From assembly GCF_004331435.1 (NCBI RefSeq), contig NZ_SJKA01000002.1:248001-312000 (forward strand): a stretch of 64,000 bases of DNA, written 5' to 3'. The position numbers were made by a program, and so were the translations under genes. The stretch's first letter is position 1; each line of letters begins with the position of its first letter. Of this stretch, positions 33,264 to 40,528 are shown in pieces. Source of the stretch: Kribbella sindirgiensis. Lineage in GTDB: Bacteria > Actinomycetota > Actinomycetes > Propionibacteriales > Kribbellaceae. The notes beneath the pieces are model-generated. The model did no database searches. It saw nothing but the letters and a program-made list of their open reading frames with translations, and was not told where the DNA came from.

Positions 33264-34088
33264 ATGAAACCTGGTCTCGACGACCTACCAGAACCGGCCG
33301 GCCTCCACGCGCCGCTGATCAGAACCCGTCCGCTGGACTGGGGAGAACCAATTCCGACCAAGGCGGAGATAGCTGACGCGTACGGAACCAAGGCGACGCG
33401 GCAGAGCCTCACGCTCCTCGCCCGCGCGGCAGCGGTCGAGCAGCACCTGACAGACGACCTCGTGGCCTGTACCACCGACGGCATGGACGCACATGAACTC
33501 GAAAGCCGGCTGAAGTCCCCGCAGTCGCTGGCCCGCAAGCTCCGCAAGATCGCCGGGACCGAGTTCAACAAGCTGCCGATCGAGGATGTCGTGCGTTACA
33601 CGCTTGTCGTACCCGAGCCGAACGACCTGGTGCCGGCGTCTCTTGACGCGCACGACTCGCTGGAAGGCCGGGGCTGGGAGATCAACGGTGCCGTTCACTC
33701 GTACGCTGACGGAAGCAGGTACAAAGGGCTGCACCTGTTCATGCAGAAGTACGGCCAGCGCGTCGAGCTGCAACTCCACTCCCGTGAGTCGATCGACGTC
33801 AAGAACCGAACGAGGCCGCTGTACGTGATCGAACGAGACAATGAGCAGCCGCGAGACAAGCGCGCTGAAGCCCGCAACACGGCCATCGCACTGTCGGCTC
33901 AGATGCGGAAGCCCGCCGGGATCGATGATCTAACCACCCTCGGCGGGGTGCCGGTCGAGGTCAGAGTCTACGGTGGAGCAGGCCGCACACCGGCCGGACG
34001 GGGCAAGCGAACCGGGCACGTGCCGACGGCGCAGGCCGCTCCGAATCAGTCGATCGACTACAACCGGAAAGGTGGGATGGCACGATGA
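33264..34088 (+). CDS. RelA/SpoT-fold nucleotidyltransferase, putative toxin
   Basis: A 274-residue single-domain protein resembling the (p)ppGpp-synthetase nucleotidyltransferase fold. Seen: SRLKSPQSLARKLRKI (81-96, like the K-rich substrate loop of RelA), IEDVVRYTLVV (106-116, candidate metal Asp108 and Arg111), SYADGSRYKGLHLFM (146-160, Tyr153/His156 like the YxxxH G-loop), and VELQLHS (167-173, Glu168-x-Gln170 as in RelA ExQ). It has no hydrolase, TGS or ACT domain. The last ~60 residues are basic and probably disordered. It overlaps three paralogous small genes by ATGA, an arrangement of toxin with immunity or antitoxin genes. Known relatives modify nucleotides or tRNA CCA ends; which applies here is unknown. 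Codon use is slightly less GC-rich than the neighbours. Confidence 0.72.
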   Translation: MKPGLDDLPEPAGLHAPLIRTRPLDWGEPIPTKAEIADAYGTKATRQSLTLLARAAAVEQHLTDDLVACTTDGMDAHELESRLKSPQSLARKLRKIAGTEFNKLPIEDVVRYTLVVPEPNDLVPASLDAHDSLEGRGWEINGAVHSYADGSRYKGLHLFMQKYGQRVELQLHSRESIDVKNRTRPLYVIERDNEQPRDKRAEARNTAIALSAQMRKPAGIDDLTTLGGVPVEVRVYGGAGRTPAGRGKRTGHVPTAQAAPNQSIDYNRKGGMAR

Positions 34089-34399
34089 CGCGGCTGTTTC
34101 TCGTGAGTCAGGGTGAGCGGCGGATCTGGGTAGCGGCGTTGGTGGATGAGGATGTGTGGACGTACGTCGCCAACACCGGAAAGTTCCATCGCAACGAGGG
34201 TGTGCGGGACGACTACTTCGTGAATGGCGAAGCCCAGTACGCCGACATCGGGATCGCGGAGGCCAAACGGCTGATCGCCGCCGGCGTCGGGCAGGTCGAT
34301 GCCGATCAGAACCCGGACTCGGTCCGGGACTGGCAGCGGGACGAGGATGCAATGGACCCCGAAATCGTGTTCGCGTCGATGGCCGCGGACCTCGCCTGA
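34085..34399 (+). CDS. Small paralogous protein 1, candidate antitoxin
   Basis: A 104-residue soluble protein, start overlapping the upstream RelA/SpoT-fold gene (ATGA). It shares with the next two proteins MTRLFLV, WVAAL, a YVANTGKFHRNEGVRDDYF block, IGIAEAKRLIAAGVG, and a C-terminal MDPEIVFASMAADLA. No DNA-binding motif, signal or membrane segment is visible. Tight coupling to a putative toxin implies it neutralises that protein by binding. It is most like paralogue 3, so these two are probably the more recent duplicates. I do not recognise a named family. Confidence 0.72.
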   Translation: MTRLFLVSQGERRIWVAALVDEDVWTYVANTGKFHRNEGVRDDYFVNGEAQYADIGIAEAKRLIAAGVGQVDADQNPDSVRDWQRDEDAMDPEIVFASMAADLA

Positions 34400-34413
34400 C
34401 CGCCGGCAGTCTG

Positions 34414-34725
34414 ATGAGGCTCTACCTGGTCAAGGAAGAGGAGCGGTTGGTGTGGGTTGCGGCCTTGGCGCATGAGGTTATGTATTCGTACGTCGCGAAC
34501 ACTGGGAAGTTCCACAACAACAATGCCTTGCGCAACGACTTCTACATGGTGCGCGACCTCACCTACGAACCGATCGGCCCGGCGGAGGCCCGGCGACTGA
34601 TCGATCAGGGAGTCGGCACGCTCGACGAGGCGCGCTCCGCGACGTCCCTCGCCAAGTGGCGCGCAGACCCGAACCCGCTCGCCCTCGCCGATGTGCTCGC
34701 CATGGCCGCCGGCTCCAACGACTAG
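34414..34725 (+). CDS. Small paralogous protein 2, candidate antitoxin
   Basis: A 103-residue protein starting 14 bp after paralogue 1. It keeps MRLYLV, WVAALAHE, YVANTGKFHNNNALRNDFY and IGPAEARRLIDQGVG. It differs at the C-terminus (LALADVLAMAAGSND) and has lost the MDPE(I/V)VFASM tail of its siblings. It is the most divergent of the three and might recognise a different toxin variant or be decaying. The frame is intact and codon use is normal, so I call it functional. No ribosome-binding site is obvious, consistent with coupled re-initiation. Confidence 0.7.
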   Translation: MRLYLVKEEERLVWVAALAHEVMYSYVANTGKFHNNNALRNDFYMVRDLTYEPIGPAEARRLIDQGVGTLDEARSATSLAKWRADPNPLALADVLAMAAGSND

Positions 34726-34735
34726 GACCTACACG

Positions 34736-35050
34736 ATGACGCGGTTGTTCTTGGTCAAGGATGGAGACAAGGACCTGTGGGTGGCGGCGTTGGTGGAAGA
34801 GGATGTTTGGACGTATGTCGGGAACACCGGGAAGTTCCACTACAACGAGGGCGCCCGGCATGACTACTACTTCCTCAACGGGCTGCAGTACGTCGACATC
34901 GGGATCGCGGAGGCCAAGCGCCTGATCCAGGCCGGCGTCGGCACCGTCGACGAGGACGAACTCCCGGACTCCGCCCGCCGCTGGCGCGAGGACACCAAGG
35001 GCATGGACCCCGAGGTCGTGTTCGCGTCGATGGCTGCCGATCTGGCGTAG
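34736..35050 (+). CDS. Small paralogous protein 3, candidate antitoxin
   Basis: A 104-residue protein starting 10 bp after paralogue 2. It is closely similar to paralogue 1: MTRLFLV, WVAALVEEDVWTYVGNTGKFH, ARHDYYFLNG, DIGIAEAKRLIQAGVG, and MDPEVVFASMAADLA. It closes the four-gene unit; the next gene is on the other strand and its 3' end lies 89 bp away. Three immunity-like paralogues behind one effector recall the immunity arrays of polymorphic toxin systems. No family name is offered. Confidence 0.72.
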   Translation: MTRLFLVKDGDKDLWVAALVEEDVWTYVGNTGKFHYNEGARHDYYFLNGLQYVDIGIAEAKRLIQAGVGTVDEDELPDSARRWREDTKGMDPEVVFASMAADLA

Positions 35051-35139
35051 CCGAGGACATTGGGGAGGTTTCCTGCCTGATTCGGGTAGGTGATCCTCCC
35101 CAGATGGTCGGCTCCACAGGCGCCGGCCGCTGAGGCTGG

Positions 35140-36087
35140 CTAGGCGGTGTTGTAGAGCTGGGTGATGACGGATTCGATGGTGGGTTCGGAGACGGAGAGG
35201 TCTACCAGGGGGTAGTTGGCGGCGATTTCGGCGAGGAGGGGGGCGGCGCTGGTGTTGGTGGGGAAGGTCAGGTGCTGGCGGGGGCCGTCGGTTTTGATGA
35301 CTGTGGCTCCCGTGACCTGGATGGGGGGCAGGGTTGCGGCGAGGTCTACGACCAGGGTGCGGGGGGCGGACTGGCTGGACTTCAGGCCGTCGAGGGTGCC
35401 GTCGAAGATCTGGTGGCCGTGGTCGATGACCATGACCCGGGTGCACAGGGCCTCGATGTCGTCGAGGTCGTGGGTGGTGAGGATGATCGTCGTACGGCGC
35501 TCCGCGTTGACCTGCGCGAGGAACTCGCGGAGTCGCGCCTTGCTGATCACGTCCAGCCCGATCGTCGGCTCGTCCAGGTAGACGATCTCGGGATCGTGCA
35601 GCAGCGCGGCGGCGATGTCACCGCGCATCCGCTGCCCCAGCGAGAGCTGGCGGACGGGGACGTCCAGGAGATCGCGTAGATCGAGCAGTTCCACGAATGT
35701 CGCCAGGTTCTCCCGGTGCCGTGCGAGCGGTACGTCGTACATCTTCTGCAGCACCGCGAACGAATCCTTCAACGGCAGATCCCACCAGAGCGTGGTGCGT
35801 TGACCGAAGACGACGCCGATGCGGCGGGCGAGTTTCAGCCGGTGCCGCGACGGGTCCACCCCGGCCACGCGGATCGTGCCACCGGACGGCACCAGGATTC
35901 CGGTGAGCATCTTGATCGTGGTGGACTTCCCGGCCCCGTTCGGCCCGATGTAACCCATCACCTCCCCCGGTTCGACGCTGAACGTCATACCGTCCACCGC
36001 CCGGACTTCCCGCCGGGTACGGCGCCATCCGGACCGCGACGTCACGGTGAAGGCACGCGAGACGTCCGCCAACTCGATTACAGCCAC
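35140..36087 (-). CDS. ABC-2 exporter ATP-binding protein
   Basis: A 315-residue ABC ATPase: Walker A GYIGPNGAGKSTTIKML, Q-loop near VFGQRTTLWWDLPLKDSF, signature variant LSLGQRMRGDIAAALLHDP, Walker B IVYLDEPTIGLD, and switch His in LTTHDLDDIEAL. The GQRTTLWWDLP segment is characteristic of ATPases that pair with DUF990-type (ABC2_membrane_6) permeases, exactly the two genes encoded upstream. The start is GTG, four bases after the permease stop. It is the third gene of a minus-strand operon. The cargo of these exporters is undefined. Confidence 0.92.
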   Translation of the reverse strand: MAVIELADVSRAFTVTSRSGWRRTRREVRAVDGMTFSVEPGEVMGYIGPNGAGKSTTIKMLTGILVPSGGTIRVAGVDPSRHRLKLARRIGVVFGQRTTLWWDLPLKDSFAVLQKMYDVPLARHRENLATFVELLDLRDLLDVPVRQLSLGQRMRGDIAAALLHDPEIVYLDEPTIGLDVISKARLREFLAQVNAERRTTIILTTHDLDDIEALCTRVMVIDHGHQIFDGTLDGLKSSQSAPRTLVVDLAATLPPIQVTGATVIKTDGPRQHLTFPTNTSAAPLLAEIAANYPLVDLSVSEPTIESVITQLYNTA

Positions 36088-36091
36088 GACC

Positions 36092-36895
36092 TCAACTCCC
36101 TGTACTGCGATAGCGACGAAGGCCGGCCCGCCACGCCAGCGAGGACAGCGCGACCATCACCGCCGCGACCAGCGGCGACAGCAGGCCGATCCAGGACGGC
36201 AACCCGAGCGGGGCCGGCTTCCCCAGTACGTAGAGCACCGGGTAATAGTTGACGAAGGCAAGCGGTACGACGAACGTGACGGCCCGCACGATCTCCTTGC
36301 CGAAGACCGTCAACGGGAACTGGGTCAGCGCCTGCCCGCCGTACGTGACCGAGTTCGCCAGCTCCGCCGAGTCGATCGCGACGAACTGGAACGACGCGCC
36401 GAGCACGAACAGTGCCGCGAAGATCACCGTCCCGGTGACCAGCGACACCGCCAGCATGATGCCGCGGGCAACGGTCCAGTCGATGTCGACCTTGCTCAGG
36501 GCAAAGACCAGGACGGTCCCGGCCTGCAACGGGCGACCGAGCCGGCGCAGTGCGAACCCGTCGGCCGCGGCCTGCAGGAAGGCCGGCACCGGCCGGATCA
36601 GGTACGCGTCGAACGCCCCGGTCCGGATCCGTTCGCCGACCCGTTCGATCGACCCGGTGAGCAGGTCGGCCATCCCCAGCGCCGTCGAGGATGTTGCGTA
36701 CAGCAACGCCATCTCGCCGAGCGAGAACCCGCCGAACGCCGTGATGTGGCTGAACATGATCAGTACCGCGACGAAATCGGTCAGGTTGACCAGCGTCGAG
36801 CTGACCAGCATCAGCACGAACGACGCCGGGTACGCCAGCACCGACCGGATCCACATCACGATCAGCAGCCAGTACTGCGCCGGCGCCCGGATCAC
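36092..36895 (-). CDS. ABC-2 family permease A (DUF990-like)
   Basis: A 267-residue membrane protein with six predicted helices, including YWLLIVMWIRSVLAYPASFVLML, LTDFVAVLIMFSH, IMLAVSLVTGTVIFAALFVLG and WIGLLSPLVAAVMVALSSLAW. It carries RTGAFDAYLIRPVPAF, a typical cytoplasmic loop of the ABC2_membrane_6 group (positions before helix 3). I start it at GTG 36895 because membrane similarity begins there. The in-frame extension to 37072 is simply translation through the structured element at 36903-37065. It forms one half of a heterodimeric exporter with permease B. Confidence 0.87.
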   Translation of the reverse strand: MIRAPAQYWLLIVMWIRSVLAYPASFVLMLVSSTLVNLTDFVAVLIMFSHITAFGGFSLGEMALLYATSSTALGMADLLTGSIERVGERIRTGAFDAYLIRPVPAFLQAAADGFALRRLGRPLQAGTVLVFALSKVDIDWTVARGIMLAVSLVTGTVIFAALFVLGASFQFVAIDSAELANSVTYGGQALTQFPLTVFGKEIVRAVTFVVPLAFVNYYPVLYVLGKPAPLGLPSWIGLLSPLVAAVMVALSSLAWRAGLRRYRSTGS

Positions 36896-36902
36896 TCGTT
36901 CA

Positions 36903-37065
36903 GGTCCTGTCTGGTGATCCAGCGCCGTAGCGAGGAGGTGCTCGGTGCGGTGCATCGGCGTGCGGGGGCGAAGGTCTCGATGCGGAGCATCGTGGCCTTT
37001 GCACCCGTGCGGCGAGATGCCGTGCCGAGTGCCCCGCAGTAGGCGATGGATCACCAGACAGGGCC
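36903..37065. repeat. Structured ~165-bp hairpin element, copy 2
   Basis: Outer arms 36903-36926 and 37042-37065 pair over about 24 bp with one G-A mismatch and one G-U pair. Inside, GGTGCTCGGTGCGG pairs with CCGTGCCGAGTGCC (G-U pairs included), then GCATC/GATGC, GTGCGGG/CCCGTGC, GCGAAGG/CCTTTGC, and a terminal CGATGC-GGA-GCATCG hairpin. It shares with copy 1 the blocks GCGCCGT-GCGAG-AGGTGCTCGG and GCCGAG-GCC-CGCAGTAGGCG. It lies inside the exporter operon between two permease genes, so it is transcribed on the minus strand. Confidence 0.78.
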
Positions 37066-37862
37066 TAACCACCCTGGATCACCACCTTCCGGGTCGCCAG
37101 CGTGGTCGCGAGCTGCCCGGCCAGCAGCAGTACCAGCAGCCAGCCGAACTGGAACAGCAGCGCGGCGCCGGTCCCGCCCGGGTTCCGGCCGAGCCAGATG
37201 TCGATCGGTACCTGCATGGTCGCGGCCCACGGCGTCGCGCGGGCGATCACCCCGAGCCAGCCCGGGAACGCGACCAGCGGCAGGATCGTCCCGGCGAAGA
37301 ACAGCGACAGCACCAGCGCGAGCTGCTCCATCCCGCGCGAGTCGGTGATCCAGAACCCGGACAGCGCGACCAGGTACCGGATCGCGAAGCTGACCATGAT
37401 CCCGAGCAGCAGACCGAGCACGACCAGCGGCCACAGCGCCACGCTTGAAGGGAACTTGAGGTCGAAGACCAGCGCGCCGACCAGCAACGGCGCACCGCCG
37501 CGGGCCAGCAGCTGGAACGTTGCCCGCCCGAGGTCGACCGACAGCCACCACAGCAACAGCTGCGTCGGCCGGTAGAGATCGACCGCGATCGCGCCGCTGC
37601 GGACCCGCTCGCCCAGCTCGCTGGTCGTGCTCGCGCCGAAGATCCCGACCGGCATCAGCAGCCCCTGCTGCAACCACACGAACGTCAGCGCGTCCGAGAC
37701 GTCGTACCCGCCGAGCCCGGGCCGCTCGTGCCAGAGCGTCAGGTACACGCCGCAGAGGATGAACCCGAAGACCGAGTTCGTGAAAATGCCCGACACGGTG
37801 GCGATCCGGTACGTCGAGAAGCGCCGGAACGACCGTACGGCGATCGCCCAATACACGCCCAC
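37065..37862 (-). CDS. ABC-2 family permease B (DUF990-like)
   Basis: A 265-residue integral membrane protein with about six helices (for example FTNSVFGFILCGVYLTLW, ALWPLVVLGLLLGIMVSFAI, LALVLSLFFAGTILPLVAFPG, LLFQFGWLLVLLLAGQLA). It contains the RVRSGAIAVDLYRPTQLL loop that parallels RTGAFDAYLIRP in permease A. The GTG at 37862 follows a good AGGAGG. Longer starts would add a hydrophilic stretch without similarity. It is the first gene of the operon permease B, structured element, permease A, ATPase. Its TAG stop touches the end of the structured element. Confidence 0.88.
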   Translation of the reverse strand: MGVYWAIAVRSFRRFSTYRIATVSGIFTNSVFGFILCGVYLTLWHERPGLGGYDVSDALTFVWLQQGLLMPVGIFGASTTSELGERVRSGAIAVDLYRPTQLLLWWLSVDLGRATFQLLARGGAPLLVGALVFDLKFPSSVALWPLVVLGLLLGIMVSFAIRYLVALSGFWITDSRGMEQLALVLSLFFAGTILPLVAFPGWLGVIARATPWAATMQVPIDIWLGRNPGGTGAALLFQFGWLLVLLLAGQLATTLATRKVVIQGG

Positions 37863-38030
37863 TGCAACCTCCTCTCGAACTCCAGGTGATGTCCGAGAGG
37901 CACAGCGGCACGCAGAACCGCCCCGGATCAGGAAAGACCCGGGGGTTCGGACACCACTGTGACGGCATGGCTGAACCACACCGATTGTCAAGGCAGAAGA
38001 GGGACGGTACGCCGGGCCGCGGGACGGCGT

Positions 38031-38084
38031 CAACACAAATAACCGGTCCGGACGTGGGACCCCTCAGACCCACGCCCGGACCGG
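38031..38084 (-). terminator. Intrinsic terminator of hydrolase gene
   Basis: CCGGTCCGG and CGTGGG, read on the plus strand from 38043, pair with CCCACG and CCGGACCGG ending at 38084. This is 15 bp with one mismatch and a 10-nt loop. On the minus strand the stem is followed by TTATTTGTGTTG, so this is a convincing Rho-independent terminator for the hydrolase that stops at 38105. Confidence 0.85.
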
Positions 38085-38104
38085 TGTCCGGAAGGTACAG
38101 GAAC

Positions 38105-38950
38105 CTACAGGGTGTCGCTCTTGAGCAGATGAGCGAGGTGGGTGGCGAACGGCGCCGGGTGGCTGGAGTACCCGCCGTGCCCGCCCGGGAACATCACCAC
38201 CGGCCAGCCGAGATGATCCGCGATGACCTCGATCGGCCGCCCCGGAAGATGCATGTACGACTCCAGCCCGGCCGCCGGGACGATGCGGTCGGCGACCCGC
38301 TTCAAGGCGTCCAGATCCGGCTCGTACCGCGTGAACGGCAACAGCTTGTGCTCGTAGAAGTTGGCCGCGTTCGCCTGCATCCGCTCCGCGAGTTCGCGGT
38401 ACTCCGGCAGCAGGTCCTCCATCGGCGGCATCGCGTCGTCGTCCAGCCCGGTGCCCATCATGAACACCACGTCGGCCGCGGTCAGGCCCTCTGCGCGGTA
38501 GGTCTCGTACACGTCGGCGAAGAACGCCCGCGCGTCGTCCGCGTCGGATTCCGGCAGCACCTCGGTGCACGGCGGCTCGTGCGCGACCAGCATCCGCACC
38601 CGCTCGGGGTGGCGGGTGATCAGCTCGAGACCGGTGATCGCACCGGAGCTGCTGCCGAAGACGTACGCCGGTTCGCTGCCGGCGACCGTGTCGATCAGGG
38701 CCAGCGCGTCCGCGGCTGCCTGGACGAGGGTCTCGTCCGTCGCGTCACCGACGTACCCGCTGCGTGAGTTGCCCCGCGGGTCGTACGTCACCACGGTGTA
38801 CTCCGCGGCGAGCTGCCCGACCATCCCGGAGAACACCCCGGCGTCGGTCCCGCCGCCCGCGATCAGCAACAGCACCGGCCCCGCGCCGGTGACCTCGTAG
38901 TGCAGCATTGCCCCCGGCACCGCCAGCTTGTTCACAGTCTTCGCACCCAT
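38105..38950 (-). CDS. Alpha/beta-fold hydrolase
   Basis: A 281-residue hydrolase: GPVLLLIAGGGTDAGVF (oxyanion loop), VVTYDPRGNSRSGYVGD, YVFGSSSGAITGLELI (Ser in GSSSG), and VMFPGGHGGYSSHP (His region). It resembles actinobacterial hydrolases seen near macrolide or stress genes. ATG 38950 is favoured by an AAAGGGG site upstream; an ATG at 38968 would place that site inside the gene. Monocistronic: a strong terminator follows and a 76-bp gap precedes it on the same strand. Substrate unknown. Confidence 0.87.
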   Translation of the reverse strand: MGAKTVNKLAVPGAMLHYEVTGAGPVLLLIAGGGTDAGVFSGMVGQLAAEYTVVTYDPRGNSRSGYVGDATDETLVQAAADALALIDTVAGSEPAYVFGSSSGAITGLELITRHPERVRMLVAHEPPCTEVLPESDADDARAFFADVYETYRAEGLTAADVVFMMGTGLDDDAMPPMEDLLPEYRELAERMQANAANFYEHKLLPFTRYEPDLDALKRVADRIVPAAGLESYMHLPGRPIEVIADHLGWPVVMFPGGHGGYSSHPAPFATHLAHLLKSDTL

Positions 38951-39026
38951 CGAGCGAGCCCCTTTCATTCCCCCTCAGGCTCCACCCACCCACTGGCACC
39001 CCACGCACACGGCGCTGGCACCGATG

Positions 39027-39914
39027 TCAGCCGGCCTCTTCCAGGGGGATCTGTGATGGCTCGTCGAGGCCTGCCCAGGGGTCGCGGGTGGGGGCTTCGC
39101 GGCGGCCTTGGGGGCAGATTTTCGCGAAGTCGCACCAGCCGCACAGCGCGGACGGCTCCGGCGGGAAGGCCTCGTCGGCCTCCGCGGGGGTCAGTCCCTC
39201 GGCCCACTTCGCTTCGGCGGCAGCTGCGTCGTCGGCCATCGCCTCGGCGCGTTTCTGGTGCCGGCCGAGGGACGCCTCGTCGTGGTCCGCGGCCGCGACG
39301 GTGTTGGTCGGCAGGTGGTGGAGCTCGACGCGCGTGCACGGCTTGTGCAGGACGCGGCGCGCGCCGAGCACGTACAACGCCATCGCCAGCGAGGACCGGG
39401 CGTCGACAGCGGTCAGCGGGCGGCGACCGGTCTTGTAGTCGACGATCGCCAGCTCGGTCCCGCCGCTCCCGTCCCGCGCCGGTCGCTCGTCGATCCGGTC
39501 GACGCGTCCGCGCAAGGAGGCCCGTTCGGTGGTGAACGCGACAGTGCGCTCCACTCCGCGAGGTTCGTAGTACGGATCGGTGTCCCGCAGGTACCCGATC
39601 ACCATCTCGGTCGACCGGTCCCGCCAGTCCAGCGACTGCTGCTCGTCGCGGAACCCCTCGCTGCGCCAGCTCGACCGCATCTTCGCGACGACCTCGTCCG
39701 GCGTACGGCGGGACGCGGGCCAGCGCCCGAAGAAGTCCGCGAGCACCTCGTGGACGATCGCACCGACCGTGTTGTGCGCCCACGGCGGGCCCTTGGGCGG
39801 CCGCGGCGTCTCCAGGTACGTGTACCGGTACTTCCGCTTGCAGTCCGCGAACGTCAGCAGTTTCGTCGGCGTCGCGACGAACAACCGCTTCGGCATCCCG
39901 GGAAGCACCGTCAT
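39027..39914 (-). CDS. RecB/Cas4-like PD-(D/E)XK nuclease with Fe-S staple
   Basis: A 295-residue single-domain RecB-family nuclease. Seen: TKLLTFADCKRKYRYTYLE (first Cys), VGAIVHEVLADFF, LRGRVDRID, VDYKTGRRP (catalytic D-x-K), and a C-terminal CGWCDFAKIC. The C...CxxCx5C spacing is the four-cysteine iron-sulfur staple of AddB/Cas4-type nucleases. No helicase domain is attached and no cas gene adjoins. Its ATG overlaps the marC-like stop (ATGA), making it the third gene of PHP, MarC, nuclease. It may act on DNA ends together with AdnAB-type helicases, which is inference. Confidence 0.88.
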   Translation of the reverse strand: MTVLPGMPKRLFVATPTKLLTFADCKRKYRYTYLETPRPPKGPPWAHNTVGAIVHEVLADFFGRWPASRRTPDEVVAKMRSSWRSEGFRDEQQSLDWRDRSTEMVIGYLRDTDPYYEPRGVERTVAFTTERASLRGRVDRIDERPARDGSGGTELAIVDYKTGRRPLTAVDARSSLAMALYVLGARRVLHKPCTRVELHHLPTNTVAAADHDEASLGRHQKRAEAMADDAAAAEAKWAEGLTPAEADEAFPPEPSALCGWCDFAKICPQGRREAPTRDPWAGLDEPSQIPLEEAG

Positions 39915-40528
39915 CCCGCCTTGATGAAGTCGGTGACGGCGTCGGCCACGAGCTGTACGGCGATGGCGCTCAGCAGCAGGCCCGCGATCCGGGTGACGAG
40001 CAGTACGCCGTTCTCCCCGAGGATCCGCATGATGATGCCGGAGAACCGCAGCGTCAGCCACATCACCAGGTGGATCAGGATGATGCCGACCGAGATCGCG
40101 ACGACGTCCGGCAGCGACCCGTTCGCCCGCTGCACGAACACCATCGTGGCGACGATCGCACCCGGGCCCGCGAGCAACGGCGTACCGAGCGGGACGAACG
40201 CGATGTTCACGTTCTTGGTCTGCACCGGGTCCTCGGCGGTGTCGGTCAGCAACTGCAGCGCGATCAGCAGGAGCAGCAGACCGCCGGCGCACTGCAGCGC
40301 GGGCAGCGTGATGCCGAGGTGGTGCAGGATCTGCTGACCGAACGCCGCGAACGCGACGATCACACCGAACGCGACCAGCACCGCCTGCCAGGCCGCCTTC
40401 TTCCGCACGGCGCGGGACTGCCCGGCGGTGAGCGAGATGAAGACCGGCACGGTGCCCGGCGGGTCCATGATCACGAACAGCGTGACCACGACCTCACTGA
40501 GCAGCCCGAGGTTGATGACGCTGTTCAC
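39911..40528 (-). CDS. MarC family integral membrane protein
   Basis: A 205-residue protein with six predicted helices. Seen: SEVVVTLFVIMDPPGTVPVFISLT with the conserved DPPG, FAAFGQQILHHLGITLPALQCAGGLLLLLIALQLL, FVPLGTPLLAGPGAIVATMVF and ILGENGVLLVTRIAGLLLSAIAVQLV. This is the MarC/YhgN family; despite the name, a role in multiple antibiotic resistance is not supported, and its substrate is unknown. It starts at GTG 40528, overlapping the PHP gene by GTGA, and is coupled to the nuclease gene downstream. Confidence 0.92.
   Translation of the reverse strand: MNSVINLGLLSEVVVTLFVIMDPPGTVPVFISLTAGQSRAVRKKAAWQAVLVAFGVIVAFAAFGQQILHHLGITLPALQCAGGLLLLLIALQLLTDTAEDPVQTKNVNIAFVPLGTPLLAGPGAIVATMVFVQRANGSLPDVVAISVGIILIHLVMWLTLRFSGIIMRILGENGVLLVTRIAGLLLSAIAVQLVADAVTDFIKAG

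Noticed and set aside
39027..39914. Cas4 gene of a CRISPR system.
   Set aside because: The cysteine and nuclease motifs fit the wider RecB/Cas4 class, but there are no cas1, cas2 or repeat sequences nearby.
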